Assembly (NCBI RefSeq): GCF_019966495.1
Contig: NZ_JAIMIA010000002.1
Coordinates: 1 to 64,000 of the forward strand
DNA from: Tateyamaria pelophila
Lineage (GTDB): Bacteria > Pseudomonadota > Alphaproteobacteria > Rhodobacterales > Rhodobacteraceae
DNA: 64,000 bases
Reading direction: 5' to 3'
In this document: positions 16,869 to 25,967 of the stretch, in pieces
Layout: every line of letters begins with the position of its first letter
How positions within the stretch are numbered: the first letter of the stretch is position 1
Program-made: the position numbers and the translations under genes
Notes under the pieces: model-generated
Database searches by the model: none
Seen by the model: the letters and a program-made list of their open reading frames with translations, nothing else
What the model was told of the DNA's origin: nothing

Positions 16869-17494
16869 TCTGTGCAAAGGTCCGCTGACGCTGATGCTAT
16901 TTGTGCCGCGTATGCGCGCAGCAGGAGAGGCTGTCTGCCCCTCAAGCTCTCCAAGGACATTTTCGAACTACGTTGAAATTTGGTTTTTGAAACCCAGACT
17001 GGGCTAACCACGGTTCGCGTGTACGAACCAAGAACTCGGCGCTTTTGCCAATCAGACGTTAGACAGAAATGTTCGATCTCCCTTGGTTGCAGGCCAAAGC
17101 CATGTACAGAGCACTGAATTTCTGACGCGGGAAGACGGCGCTGCATGAACTGGAAGTGTCACCCAAGGGCGGGTTTTTGCGGGCTCAAGTATGAAAGGCA
17201 CCAAGCACGGCTAAGGCTATGAAGAACAGACTTGCCGATGCCTTGGCGGAGCTCAGTCAAAGCGGCCGGTGTCAGCAAAGCAGCAGCGCATTAAATCGGG
17301 CCAAAGTTTTTTGGGGCTCCATCCTCGATCCACGAGCATTTTGCCTTGTCGGTCTTGGAGCGCTTTTGGACTTTTTGGCAGCACCGGTTCTTTGCGATCC
17401 GCCCCCATCGGCAGGAAAATCGACTGATGAGGATGACGTGCGTCCATCGGCACCTATCTTCTCGATAAAGAATGGTCATCAGGGAGACGCAGAC
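16869..17494. other. Intergenic region upstream of iorA
   Basis: About 625 bases lie between the DUF2794 gene and iorA. The iorA frame stays open through the second half of it, but that part (17219-17494) shows no protein family pattern and contains runs such as TTTTTT that are unusual in local genes. It presumably holds the iorAB promoter. No RNA gene or clear repeat is seen. Confidence 0.45.
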
Positions 17495-17959
17495 ATGGCA
17501 ATTACGTTGAAAGTCAACGGCAAGACTCAGGAGGTCGATGCAGAGCCAGGAACACCACTCTTGTGGGTCATCCGCGACGAATTGAAAATGACCGGCACAA
17601 AGTTCGGTTGTGGTGTCGCATCCTGCGGAGCGTGTACCGTGCATTTGAATGGCGAACCGGTACGCTCGTGCCAAACATTCATCGACGACATGGAAGGTGC
17701 AGAAATCACAACCATTGAAGCCATGAGCGATGACAAGGTCGGTGCGGCTCTGCAGCAGGCCTGGGTCGAGCTAGACGTGGTGCAATGTGGCTACTGCCAG
17801 TCCGGTCAAATCATGTCGGCTGTGGGCCTTTTGCGTCAGAATGCGAACCCCTCGGTCTCTGAGATTGACGACTACATGTGGGGCAACGCGTGCCGCTGCG
17901 CCACCTATCAACGCATTCGCGCTGGCATCCAGCGCGCCGCAAAAATCCTGGAGGCTTGA
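17495..17959 (+). CDS. iorA: [2Fe-2S] subunit of IorAB-type molybdenum hydroxylase
   Basis: The 154-residue protein has the plant-type ferredoxin cluster Cys39, Cys44, Cys47 and Cys59 (FGCGVASCGACTV) and the second all-helical cluster Cys98, Cys101, Cys133 and Cys135 (QCGYCQSGQ and NACRCATYQ). This is the small electron-transfer subunit of the xanthine dehydrogenase family as in isoquinoline 1-oxidoreductase. It lies two bases ahead of the molybdopterin subunit gene. It has no signal of its own and would be exported by hitch-hiking on the Tat signal of its partner. I chose ATG 17495, with GGGAG upstream, as the family begins directly with MAITLKVNG. The true substrate of the enzyme is unknown. 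Confidence 0.9.
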   Translation: MAITLKVNGKTQEVDAEPGTPLLWVIRDELKMTGTKFGCGVASCGACTVHLNGEPVRSCQTFIDDMEGAEITTIEAMSDDKVGAALQQAWVELDVVQCGYCQSGQIMSAVGLLRQNANPSVSEIDDYMWGNACRCATYQRIRAGIQRAAKILEA

Positions 17960-17961
17960 TC

Positions 17962-20142
17962 ATGACCGTGAACACATCCCGCCGTGGGTTCCTTCAGGGT
18001 GCCGCCGCCGCCGGTGCCATGCTTGTTGTGGGCATTCGCCCAGACGGAGCGCTTGCAGCGTCCGCCAACCCGTCCATGTTGACCCCGTTTGTGCAGATCG
18101 GCACCGATGGGTCGGTGACTGCCATCATCAAGCATTTCGAGATGGGACAGGGGCCGGCCACGGGCCTTTCGACCCTCATTGCCGAGGAAATGGGCCTGTC
18201 CATGGACCAGATTGGCTATGACTTCGCACCGTCGAACCCGCAGGTCTATAACAACACGCTCTTTGGTCCGATGCAGGGCACGGGCGGCTCGACAGCCATG
18301 GCCAACTCGTATCTCCAATACCGTCAGGCGGGGGCTGCCGCCCGCGAGATGCTGCTGCACGCCGCGGCTCAGGCATGGGGCGTCGAAGCCAGCACCCTGT
18401 CGCTTCAAGACGGCATGATTTTCGGTTCGGGCAAGTCCGCCCCGCTGGGTGAATTCGTTGAAGCCGCTGCCGTTCTTGACGCGCCAGCCGAACCGCGGCT
18501 CAAGGACCCGTCCGAGTTCCGCTTGATCGGCAATCCGGACGTGCGCCGCCTCGACAGCGCGGCCAAGGGAAACGGCACCGCCATGTTCGCGATGGACATC
18601 CAGCGCCCCAACCAGATGATCGCGATGATCGCGCGGCCAGAGCAGCAGCGCGCCACCGCCGTCAGCGTAGATGCCAGCGGGGCCGAGGCGATCAAGGGGT
18701 TCATCAGCGCCGATATCCTGCCCAACAAGGCGGGCGTTGCGGTCTTTGCCGAGAATACATGGGCCGCGATGCAGGCGCGCGACGCGATTTCGGTTGAGTG
18801 GGACACACGAAATGCAGAGACGCGCAGTTCCGATCAGATCGAAGCCGAAATCCGCGCGGCACTTGAGGCAGACCCGACTTACAACGTCAACGAGGCCGAC
18901 GTGGTCGCCGTTCAGACTGCCATCGACGGGGCCGAAACGGTGGTCGAGGAAACGTTCTACTTTCCCCTCCTTGCCCACGCCCCGATGGAACCGCTGAACT
19001 GCACTATCGAAGAGACCGAAGATGGCGGTATCCTGATGCATGACGGTTGCCAGATCCCGACCTTGCCGCATGGCGCCATAGCCGAGATCTTTGACCTCCC
19101 CTTCGACAAGGTGCAGATCAAGACGGTACTCGCTGGTGGATCCTTCGGCCGTCGTGCCACGCCGCAGGCGGACTATCAGGTCGAGGCGGCTCTGGCGTTT
19201 TCGCTCACCGACCGCTCGCGCCCCGTACATCTAGTCTGGTCTCGAGAGGATGACCTGCGTTCTGGCTATTACCGCCCGGCCTTTGGGCACAAGGTGCGCG
19301 TCGGTCTGGACGGGTCCGGTAATATCGTTGGCTGGGAACATCGTATCGCGGGCCAGTCCATCATGAAGGGCACCCCGTTCGAGGCCTTCGCAGTCAAAAA
19401 CGGCATCGACCACTCCTCGGTTGAGGGCACGGTGGACAGTCCCTACCAGATCCCGATGGCGGCATTCGGCCTCACGGATACCGAAAAAGCGACCAGCACG
19501 CTTTGGTGGCGCGCGGTGGGACACACCCACACCGCCTATGTCATGGAGGTCATGATGGACATGGCCGCCAAGGCCGCCGGTATCGACCCGGTCGACTTCC
19601 GTCTCGCTTATCTAAGCGGCGACGGCCTCGAGCAGCAGCGCAAGGCCGGTGTGCTGAAACTGGTCGCGGAAAAAGCGAACTGGGGCAACGCCCCCGCGGG
19701 CCGGTCCCAGGGCATCGCCGTGCACAAGTCCTTCAATTCCTACGTGGCAGAAGTCGTCGAAATCTCCGGCACCGCGGCGGATGGCATCAAGATCGAAAAG
19801 GTCACGTGCGCCGTAGATTGCGGCGTCGCAGTCAACCCTGATGTGATCAAAGCGCAGATGGAGGGCGGGATCGGCTACGGTATCGGCCACAACATGCGGG
19901 ACAAGATCACGCTGACGGAAGGCGTCGTGGACCAATTCAACTTCCCCGACTACGAGCCGCTGCGGATCACAGATATCGGAGAGATCGAAGTGCACATCGT
20001 TCGGTCAGCAGAACCGCCAACCGGCGTGGGCGAACCCGGCACCCCACCGGCCGCCCCGGCCTTGGCCAACGCGATTGCAGCCGCCAGCAACCTGCGCATC
20101 GCTGCACTGCCGATGGATGACAACGGCGTATCGTTCGTTTGA
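17962..20142 (+). CDS. iorB: Molybdopterin subunit of IorAB-type hydroxylase, Tat-exported
   Basis: The 726-residue protein begins with a Tat signal (TSRRGFLQGAAAAGAM). It shows the molybdopterin-binding pattern of the xanthine dehydrogenase family: IKHFEMGQGPATGLSTLIAEE, GGSTAMANSY, AHAPMEPLNCT, GGSFGRRATPQADYQVEAAL, and the C-terminal GVGEPGTPPAAPALANAIAAA with the catalytic Glu in VGEPGTP. Together with IorA it would form a periplasmic two-subunit hydroxylase or aldehyde oxidoreductase. Related enzymes pass electrons to a cytochrome c subunit; none is encoded next to it. A terminator-like hairpin follows at once. Isoquinoline as substrate should not be assumed: the family includes aldehyde and nicotinate oxidisers. 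Confidence 0.88.
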   Translation: MTVNTSRRGFLQGAAAAGAMLVVGIRPDGALAASANPSMLTPFVQIGTDGSVTAIIKHFEMGQGPATGLSTLIAEEMGLSMDQIGYDFAPSNPQVYNNTLFGPMQGTGGSTAMANSYLQYRQAGAAAREMLLHAAAQAWGVEASTLSLQDGMIFGSGKSAPLGEFVEAAAVLDAPAEPRLKDPSEFRLIGNPDVRRLDSAAKGNGTAMFAMDIQRPNQMIAMIARPEQQRATAVSVDASGAEAIKGFISADILPNKAGVAVFAENTWAAMQARDAISVEWDTRNAETRSSDQIEAEIRAALEADPTYNVNEADVVAVQTAIDGAETVVEETFYFPLLAHAPMEPLNCTIEETEDGGILMHDGCQIPTLPHGAIAEIFDLPFDKVQIKTVLAGGSFGRRATPQADYQVEAALAFSLTDRSRPVHLVWSREDDLRSGYYRPAFGHKVRVGLDGSGNIVGWEHRIAGQSIMKGTPFEAFAVKNGIDHSSVEGTVDSPYQIPMAAFGLTDTEKATSTLWWRAVGHTHTAYVMEVMMDMAAKAAGIDPVDFRLAYLSGDGLEQQRKAGVLKLVAEKANWGNAPAGRSQGIAVHKSFNSYVAEVVEISGTAADGIKIEKVTCAVDCGVAVNPDVIKAQMEGGIGYGIGHNMRDKITLTEGVVDQFNFPDYEPLRITDIGEIEVHIVRSAEPPTGVGEPGTPPAAPALANAIAAASNLRIAALPMDDNGVSFV

Positions 20143-20146
20143 CACC

Positions 20147-20175
20147 AAAACCTCCGGCGCTCAGTCGGGGGTTTT
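20147..20175. terminator. Intrinsic terminator after iorB
   Basis: AAAACCTCCG (20147-20156) pairs with CGGGGGTTTT (20166-20175), with one mismatch, around a nine-base loop. The right arm ends in four T, and the left arm begins with four A, so it can act in both directions between the convergent iorB and thioredoxin-like genes. Confidence 0.6.
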
Positions 20176-20353
20176 CCATTGTCTTGCCTGCACGCGCGCG
20201 TGTCTCTGCCTTTCGGATTCGGGGGTCCCCTGTTGGCGATGTCGTGTTTACCCGCCTTGATGCAGACAGAGGGGGCAAATTGGCAAGCTACATCCAATGG
20301 AGTTGCGAGCAGGGGCCCCTTTGAGACGACTTCTGTTGTCGCCCGACTTGGGC

Positions 20354-20596
20354 TTATGACTCGGCCTGAGCCATCAACGGTGCAATCTCCTGCACGCTCA
20401 AAACCCGGCCAGCGGAAACGACTTTGTCATTGAGAACAAGGCCGGGCGTGGACATGACCCCATAGCCTGCGATTGTGACGATGTCGGTGACTTTTTCGAT
20501 CTCAAAGTCGATCCCGGCGGTTTGCGCGGCGGCTTTCGCATTATCTGCCAGGGCCACACATTTCTTGCAGCCCGTCCCCAAAATTTTGATCTGCAT
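20354..20596 (-). CDS. Small thioredoxin-fold protein (redox-active disulfide protein 2 type)
   Basis: The 80-residue protein MQIKILGTGCKKC... has a CxxC at residues 10-13 right after the first strand, then an EKVTDIVTIAGYGVMSTPGLVLND segment with the cis-Pro of thioredoxin folds. This is the TIGR00412-type redox-active disulfide protein. The ATG at 20596 follows GGAGACAGAAT; the longer open frame upstream is within the permease gene. It sits 14 bases downstream of the permease gene on the same strand. The same permease-thioredoxin pair is common in bacteria, often next to arsenic resistance genes, but its exact role is unsettled. Confidence 0.85.
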   Translation of the reverse strand: MQIKILGTGCKKCVALADNAKAAAQTAGIDFEIEKVTDIVTIAGYGVMSTPGLVLNDKVVSAGRVLSVQEIAPLMAQAES

Positions 20597-20610
20597 ATTC
20601 TGTCTCCGTT

Positions 20611-21621
20611 TCAAATGAGTAGATGACTGACACTGTTGAAAACGTAACCGATCACGACAATTCCAACAGTTACAATTCCAGCGAAAATGACCAGCAAAGG
20701 CAGTTTGACCACGCGTTTGAGCATGATCATGGACGGAAGCGACAGTGCTGTCACGGACATCATAAATGCAAGAGCGGTTCCTATTCCGACGCCTTTCAGG
20801 ACAAGCGCTTCGGCGATGGGGAGTGTCCCAAAGATATCCGCATACATCGGAATGCCCGCCAGGGTCGCTACAAAGACCGACCACCATCTGTCCTGTCCCA
20901 GAGTGGCGGCAATGAAACTTTCGGGAATCCAGTTGTGGATCGCGGCGCCAATACCCACGCCGATCAAGACATACAGCCAGACACGATGCACGATGTCCCA
21001 AACCTGATCACGCGCATATGTCAGACGTTCTCCTCGGCTGATCTGACCATCGTTGTCCTGGTTGCTAACCGGGCTTTGGAACACGAATGTTTCAACTTGG
21101 TTCTCCAGCTTCAAGTACCCGATCAAAGTCCCGCCAAGAACCGCGAGTACCAACCCAACGGCAACGTAACTCAGCGCGATTGTCCAATTGAAGATACTGG
21201 CGAGCAGAATCACCGACGCAAGATCGACGAGCGGTGATGAAATGAGAAAGGAAAACGTCACCGCAAGCGGTAGCCCCGCACTCGTGAACCCGATGAACAA
21301 AGGGATGGAGGAACACGAGCAGAAAGGCGTGAGTGTCCCCAGAAGAGCGGCCATTGTGTTCGCACCCAAACCCTGCCGCTGCCCAAGGATACGCCGCGTC
21401 CGCTCAGGCGGAAAGTAGCTTTGCACATAGGAAATAGAGAAGATCAGCACGGACAGCAGGATGAATATCTTGATAACATCATAAATGAAGAAATGGACGC
21501 TGCCAGCGACCCGGCTTGTCATGTCCAGTCCCAGACCATCTGCCAAAACCCATGTGACAAGGTCCGACAACCACTGCATGCGCAACAGTTGGTCATTTAG
21601 CCAGGTAAGCAATTCGTTCAC
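20611..21621 (-). CDS. Permease of the ArsP/YraQ (DUF318) family
   Basis: The 336-residue inner-membrane protein has about eight hydrophobic segments and the family's conserved Cys motif TPFCSCSSIPLF (about residues 97-108), then FTSAGLPLAVTFSFLISSPLVD. The second half has AGIPMYADIFGTLPIAEALV. Members include ArsP, an exporter of organoarsenicals, and many uncharacterised permeases. It is followed by the small thioredoxin-like gene, suggesting a thiol-dependent transport or repair cycle. No ArsR-type regulator lies upstream in the 660-base gap, so metal control is not evident. Confidence 0.85.
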   Translation of the reverse strand: MNELLTWLNDQLLRMQWLSDLVTWVLADGLGLDMTSRVAGSVHFFIYDVIKIFILLSVLIFSISYVQSYFPPERTRRILGQRQGLGANTMAALLGTLTPFCSCSSIPLFIGFTSAGLPLAVTFSFLISSPLVDLASVILLASIFNWTIALSYVAVGLVLAVLGGTLIGYLKLENQVETFVFQSPVSNQDNDGQISRGERLTYARDQVWDIVHRVWLYVLIGVGIGAAIHNWIPESFIAATLGQDRWWSVFVATLAGIPMYADIFGTLPIAEALVLKGVGIGTALAFMMSVTALSLPSMIMLKRVVKLPLLVIFAGIVTVGIVVIGYVFNSVSHLLI

Positions 21622-22283
21622 TGGATTGGCTTTCTTTTCGGATCACGAGAGGTGGTCCCAGCTATTCGACCAGTTTGCAGCCTGATTGAGGTGGATCGGG
21701 ATTTCATGTCAGGCTGCTAATCGTATTTTTTCTGTTTCTCTGGCATAGGCCTCAGTATGGGTCAAGATTTCGTGGGTCGAGTGCGGGTATTCGCCGCTGT
21801 AGAAGGTCAACGATTTTATAATGCCTGTCCGCGCTGCTGAACCTCTTTCAAACGCATGCAGACAGGGGAATACAGCCCTGCATTCATAGCCAAAAGTGGC
21901 GTGACACGCCCATCGAATATGACAACCGCCGCTACAAACGAAGCAACCGCCCGCCGGTGACATTGCTGCGCACTGCACTGCCGGGCAACGATCAGATCAT
22001 GTTCGGATGCCGGAATGATTGGCGTCAGGTGGCAGCTCGGTATGACCGATGCCAAAAGGTTTTCTTCTCCGCCAGAGCGTCCGCCGCAACCTTCTTGTTC
22101 TGGCTATAAACTAAGGGGTCCGGAGCCTGGCGGACAAGACGAGCGATAATGGTTCCGGCATTTGGTGTTCCAAATTCGCGATCGAGCGACACACTGGGCG
22201 GCGCTGTCTTTCTTTGGCGGGCCTTGCCCACTTGGTTGCCATCTGTCGCATACTAAGCTTTTGTCTGAAAAAGGAGGAAGACC
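21622..22283. other. Divergent intergenic region between permease and dld
   Basis: About 660 bases without a supported gene. Short minus-strand frames (for example the one ending at 21709, with GIIKSLTFYSGEYPHSTHEI) look weakly protein-like, perhaps the remnant of a lost gene, but match no family I know. The right part must carry the promoter of the dld-pha-ace operon. An AAGGAGGAAG site stands just before the dld start. Confidence 0.45.
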
Positions 22284-23966
22284 ATGAATGATCAGGACCT
22301 TCTCGAAGCCCTTCGTGAGGTTGTTGGCTCGCGGCATCTGTTTGTTGGCGACAAAAAGACCGAACGGTTCCGCAAGGGGTTCCGGTCGGGGCAGGGGGAT
22401 GCGCTGTGCGTGGTGCAGCCCGGCTCTTTGGTCGAACAGTGGCGGATACTCAAGGCGTGCGTGGCGGCAGACAAGATTGTCATCATGCAGGCGGCCAATA
22501 CCGGCCTGACCGAAGGCAGCACGCCAAACGGGTCCTATGATCGTGGTGTCGTGTTGATCAACACCCGGCGCATCGATGCGCTGCACCTGCTGGAAGGTGG
22601 TACGCAAGTGCTGGCCCTGCCGGGGTCCACATTGTTTGCCCTTGAAAAGCTTCTGGATCCGCTGGGGCGTCAGCCACATTCCGTGATCGGATCGTCCTGT
22701 ATCGGGGCGTCGATCGTGGGCGGTGTGTGCAACAACTCGGGCGGCGCGCTTATCGAACGGGGGCCATCCTATACCGAACTTTCGCTCTTTGCGCAGATCG
22801 GCGCGGATGGGCAGCTGCGTCTGGTCAATCATCTCGGCCTTGCCCTGGGAGACGACCCCGAAGAAATTCTGGCCCGCGTGCAGTCGGGGGAGATTACAAA
22901 CGCCGATCTGGAGCCGACGAACAAGCGCGCTTCCGACACCGATTATGCGCGCATCGTCCGTGAAGTCGATGCAGACACACCCGCCCGTTTCAATGCCGAC
23001 AAGCGGTGCCTGCACGAAAGTGCTGGATGCGCGGGCAAGCTTGCGGTATTTGCCGTGCGCCTCGACACGTATCCCAAGAATGAGACCGAGCAGGTCTTTT
23101 ATATCGGCACCAACGATCCTGCCGACCTGACCGCGTTGCGCCGTCATATGCTGGCGGAGTTTGAAACCCTGCCGGTCAGTGCGGAATACATGCACCGCGA
23201 GGTGTTCGACATTTCGGCCAAATACGGCAAAGATACCATGGTGATGATCGACAAGTTGGGAACCGACAAACTGCCGATGTTCTTTGCCATGAAAGGCGCC
23301 GTTGACGCGCGCCTGAACAAGATCCCGCTGTTGCGCGGATTTACCGATAAGTTCATGCAGGCGCTCAGCGCGATCTGGCCCAAGATCCTGCCCGCGCGTA
23401 TGACCGAATATCGCGCGCAGTTCGAGCATCATCTGATCTTGAAAACACGTGATGGCGGGATCGCGGAAACACGAACCTACCTCGATCAGGTTTTCGCGAC
23501 CAAAGAGGCCGATTATTTCGCCTGTACCCCGCGCGAGGGCAAAATCGCCGGCCTGCACCGCTTTGCTGCTGCCGGTGCCGCGATCCGCTACCAAAACGTC
23601 CACGCGGACGAGGTCGAGGATATTCTGGCGCTCGACATTGCCCTCAAACGTAACGAACGCGACTGGCTCGAAGAGCTGCCGCCCGAGATCAACGACGATC
23701 TGGTGCACCGGCTCTACTATGGGCACTTCATGTGCCACGTGCTGCATCAGGATTACGTCGTCCGCAAAGGTGTGGACGTCAAAGCGCTCAAGGCGAAGAT
23801 GCTGGCCCTGCTTGAAGAACGCGGTGCGGAATACCCCGCCGAACATAATGTCGGCCACCTTTACAAGGCCAAGCCAGACCTCGCCAATTTCTACAAATCC
23901 GTCGATCCAACCAATTCCATGAATCCGGGCATCGGAAAGATGTCCAAGAAGAAGAACTACGCCTGA
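22284..23966 (+). CDS. dld: Quinone-dependent D-lactate dehydrogenase
   Basis: The 560-residue flavoprotein resembles E. coli Dld (571 residues). The FAD domain has VQPGSLVEQWRILKACV and IIMQAANTGLTEGSTPNG (about residues 45-85), then VGGVCNNSGGALIERGPSYTE. The central part and the C-terminal end (HNVGHLYKAKPDLANFYKS, DPTNSMNPGIGKMSK) are specific to the Dld membrane-binding group. It oxidises D-lactate to pyruvate at the inner face of the membrane and reduces quinone. AAGGAGGAAG precedes the ATG. It heads a co-directional block in which pyruvate dehydrogenase, PHB-precursor enzymes and the L-lactate enzymes LutABC follow. Confidence 0.93.
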   Translation: MNDQDLLEALREVVGSRHLFVGDKKTERFRKGFRSGQGDALCVVQPGSLVEQWRILKACVAADKIVIMQAANTGLTEGSTPNGSYDRGVVLINTRRIDALHLLEGGTQVLALPGSTLFALEKLLDPLGRQPHSVIGSSCIGASIVGGVCNNSGGALIERGPSYTELSLFAQIGADGQLRLVNHLGLALGDDPEEILARVQSGEITNADLEPTNKRASDTDYARIVREVDADTPARFNADKRCLHESAGCAGKLAVFAVRLDTYPKNETEQVFYIGTNDPADLTALRRHMLAEFETLPVSAEYMHREVFDISAKYGKDTMVMIDKLGTDKLPMFFAMKGAVDARLNKIPLLRGFTDKFMQALSAIWPKILPARMTEYRAQFEHHLILKTRDGGIAETRTYLDQVFATKEADYFACTPREGKIAGLHRFAAAGAAIRYQNVHADEVEDILALDIALKRNERDWLEELPPEINDDLVHRLYYGHFMCHVLHQDYVVRKGVDVKALKAKMLALLEERGAEYPAEHNVGHLYKAKPDLANFYKSVDPTNSMNPGIGKMSKKKNYA

Positions 23967-23992
23967 AGGACAGGCAAGAAAGGGACCAAGAT

Positions 23993-25168
23993 ATGACAAA
24001 CGTCGTTATCGCATCCGCCGCACGCACTGCTGTTGGCTCGTTCGGGGGCGCATTCGCCAACACGCCCGCGCATGATCTGGGTTCCGCCGTTCTGGAAGCC
24101 GTCGTGGAGCGGGCCGGGATCGACAAGGCCGATGTATCCGAAACGATCCTTGGGCAAGTTCTGACAGCAGCCCAAGGGCAAAATCCGGCGCGGCAGGCGC
24201 ATATCAATGCTGGCCTGCCTTTGGAGGCTGCCGCTTGGTCGCTCAATCAGGTTTGTGGGTCCGGTCTGCGGGCTGTCGCCCTTGGTGCGCAGCATATTCA
24301 GTTGGGCGATGCAGAGATCGTTGTGGCCGGAGGTCAGGAAAACATGACGCTCAGCCCCCATGCCGCCGCCCTGCGTGCGGGTCATAAAATGGGCGATATG
24401 AAATATATCGACACCATGATCAAGGATGGCCTTTGGGACGCCTTCAACGGTTATCACATGGGACAGACCGCTGAAAACGTTGCGGAAAAGTGGCAAATCA
24501 GCCGCGACATGCAGGACGAATTCGCGGTGGCTTCGCAGAACAAGGCGGAGGCCGCGCAGAAAGCAGGCAAGTTCGCGGACGAAATCACCGCCTTCACGGT
24601 CAAGACCCGCAAGGGCGACATCATCGTCGATCAGGACGAATACATCCGCCACGGCGCCAATCTCGAAGCGATGGCCAGAATGCGCCCGGCCTTTGCCAAG
24701 GACGGCTCGGTGACGGCGGCCAATGCGTCCGGCTTGAATGATGGCGCCGCCGCAACCCTGTTGATGTCTGCTGAGAATGCGGAGAGACGCGGGATCACGC
24801 CGCTGGCGCGGATCGCATCCTATGCAACGGCGGGCCTCGATCCATCGATCATGGGCGTCGGCCCGATCTATGCAAGTCGCAAAGCGCTGGACAAAGCGGG
24901 GTGGTCCGTCAACGATCTGGATCTGGTCGAGGCGAATGAGGCCTTTGCCGCGCAGGCCTGCGCCGTGAACAAGGATATGGGATGGGACCCCGCAATTGTG
25001 AACGTGAACGGTGGTGCGATCGCCATCGGTCACCCGATCGGGGCCTCAGGGTGCCGCGTTCTGAACACGTTGCTGTTTGAAATGCAGCGCAGAGATGCCA
25101 AGAAAGGACTCGCGACCTTGTGTATCGGTGGCGGCATGGGTGTCGCTTTGTGTGTCGAGCGTCCCTGA
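23993..25168 (+). CDS. phaA: Acetyl-CoA acetyltransferase (beta-ketothiolase)
   Basis: The 391-residue thiolase has the acylated nucleophile Cys88 in LNQVCGSGLRAV, the NEAFAAQ segment, the catalytic His in GGAIAIGHPIGASG and the second Cys in LCIGGGMG near the C-terminus. Length and motifs match biosynthetic thiolases that condense two acetyl-CoA to acetoacetyl-CoA. The following gene is an acetoacetyl-CoA reductase, so the pair is phaAB of polyhydroxybutyrate synthesis. It is 26 bases behind dld. The PHB synthase phaC is not in the window. Confidence 0.93.
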   Translation: MTNVVIASAARTAVGSFGGAFANTPAHDLGSAVLEAVVERAGIDKADVSETILGQVLTAAQGQNPARQAHINAGLPLEAAAWSLNQVCGSGLRAVALGAQHIQLGDAEIVVAGGQENMTLSPHAAALRAGHKMGDMKYIDTMIKDGLWDAFNGYHMGQTAENVAEKWQISRDMQDEFAVASQNKAEAAQKAGKFADEITAFTVKTRKGDIIVDQDEYIRHGANLEAMARMRPAFAKDGSVTAANASGLNDGAAATLLMSAENAERRGITPLARIASYATAGLDPSIMGVGPIYASRKALDKAGWSVNDLDLVEANEAFAAQACAVNKDMGWDPAIVNVNGGAIAIGHPIGASGCRVLNTLLFEMQRRDAKKGLATLCIGGGMGVALCVERP

Positions 25169-25235
25169 TCCGGATAAAGACCAACGTATTCCGGGCATTT
25201 AGACCCGAACAAATGACTTACGAAGGAAGACTGAA

Positions 25236-25958
25236 ATGGCAAGAGTTGCACTCGTCACAGGTGGTAGTCGCGGTATCGGTGAAGCGATCTCAAAGAGGCT
25301 CATAGCGGATGGATATATCGTGGCCTCGACCTATGCGGGCAATGATGAGGCTGCTGCAAAGTTCACCGACGAAACTGGCATCAAGACCTACAAGTGGAAC
25401 GTTGCCGACTACGAAGCGTCCAAGGCGGGGATCGCGCAAGTCGAAGCGGACCTCGGCCCAATCGACATCGTTGTCGCAAACGCCGGCATCACCCGCGACG
25501 CGCCGTTCCACAAAATGACGCCCGAGCAATGGCACCAGGTGATCGACACAAACCTGACCGGTGTGTTCAACACCGTCCACCCGATCTGGCCCGGCATGCG
25601 CGAACGCAAATTTGGCCGTGTCATCGTGATTTCGTCGATCAACGGCCAAAAGGGTCAGTTCGCGCAGGTAAACTATGCCGCAACCAAGGCAGGCGATCTG
25701 GGCATCATCAAATCGCTGGCCCAGGAAGGCGCGCGTGCGGGCATCACCGCCAACGCCATCTGCCCCGGGTACATCGGCACCGACATGGTGATGGCTGTTC
25801 CTGAGAAAGTACGCGAGAGCATCATCGCGCAGATCCCGGCAGGGCGTTTGGGCGAACCAGAGGAAATCGCACGCTGCGTTGTTTTCCTCGCCTCTGACGA
25901 CTCCGGTTTTATCAACGGGTCAACCATCTCTGCCAATGGCGCTCAATTCTTTGTTTAA
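25236..25958 (+). CDS. phaB: Acetoacetyl-CoA reductase
   Basis: The 240-residue short-chain dehydrogenase has the cofactor motif VTGGSRGIGEAI (residues 7-18), VVANAGITRDAPFHKM with the NAG motif, ISSINGQKGQFAQVNYAATKAG with the Ser-Tyr-Lys triad (YxxxK), and PGYIGTDMV. The GQFGQxNYxxxK surroundings are typical of PhaB, which reduces acetoacetyl-CoA to (R)-3-hydroxybutyryl-CoA with NADPH. It follows phaA by 67 bases and precedes aceE by only nine, so the PHB genes are embedded in the pyruvate dehydrogenase operon. Confidence 0.92.
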   Translation: MARVALVTGGSRGIGEAISKRLIADGYIVASTYAGNDEAAAKFTDETGIKTYKWNVADYEASKAGIAQVEADLGPIDIVVANAGITRDAPFHKMTPEQWHQVIDTNLTGVFNTVHPIWPGMRERKFGRVIVISSINGQKGQFAQVNYAATKAGDLGIIKSLAQEGARAGITANAICPGYIGTDMVMAVPEKVRESIIAQIPAGRLGEPEEIARCVVFLASDDSGFINGSTISANGAQFFV

Positions 25959-25967
25959 GGACAGATC

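Noticed and set aside
17219-17494. N-terminal extension of IorA by 92 codons
   Set aside because: The family begins at MAITLKVNG, a ribosome binding site lies before 17495, and the extension has no protein pattern.
17908-19230. 440-codon frame antisense to iorB
   Set aside because: Shadow frame of a GC-rich gene; rich in His and Arg with no recognisable domain.
22104-23999. 631-codon frame antisense to dld
   Set aside because: Shadow frame; the Dld protein on the other strand has all expected motifs.
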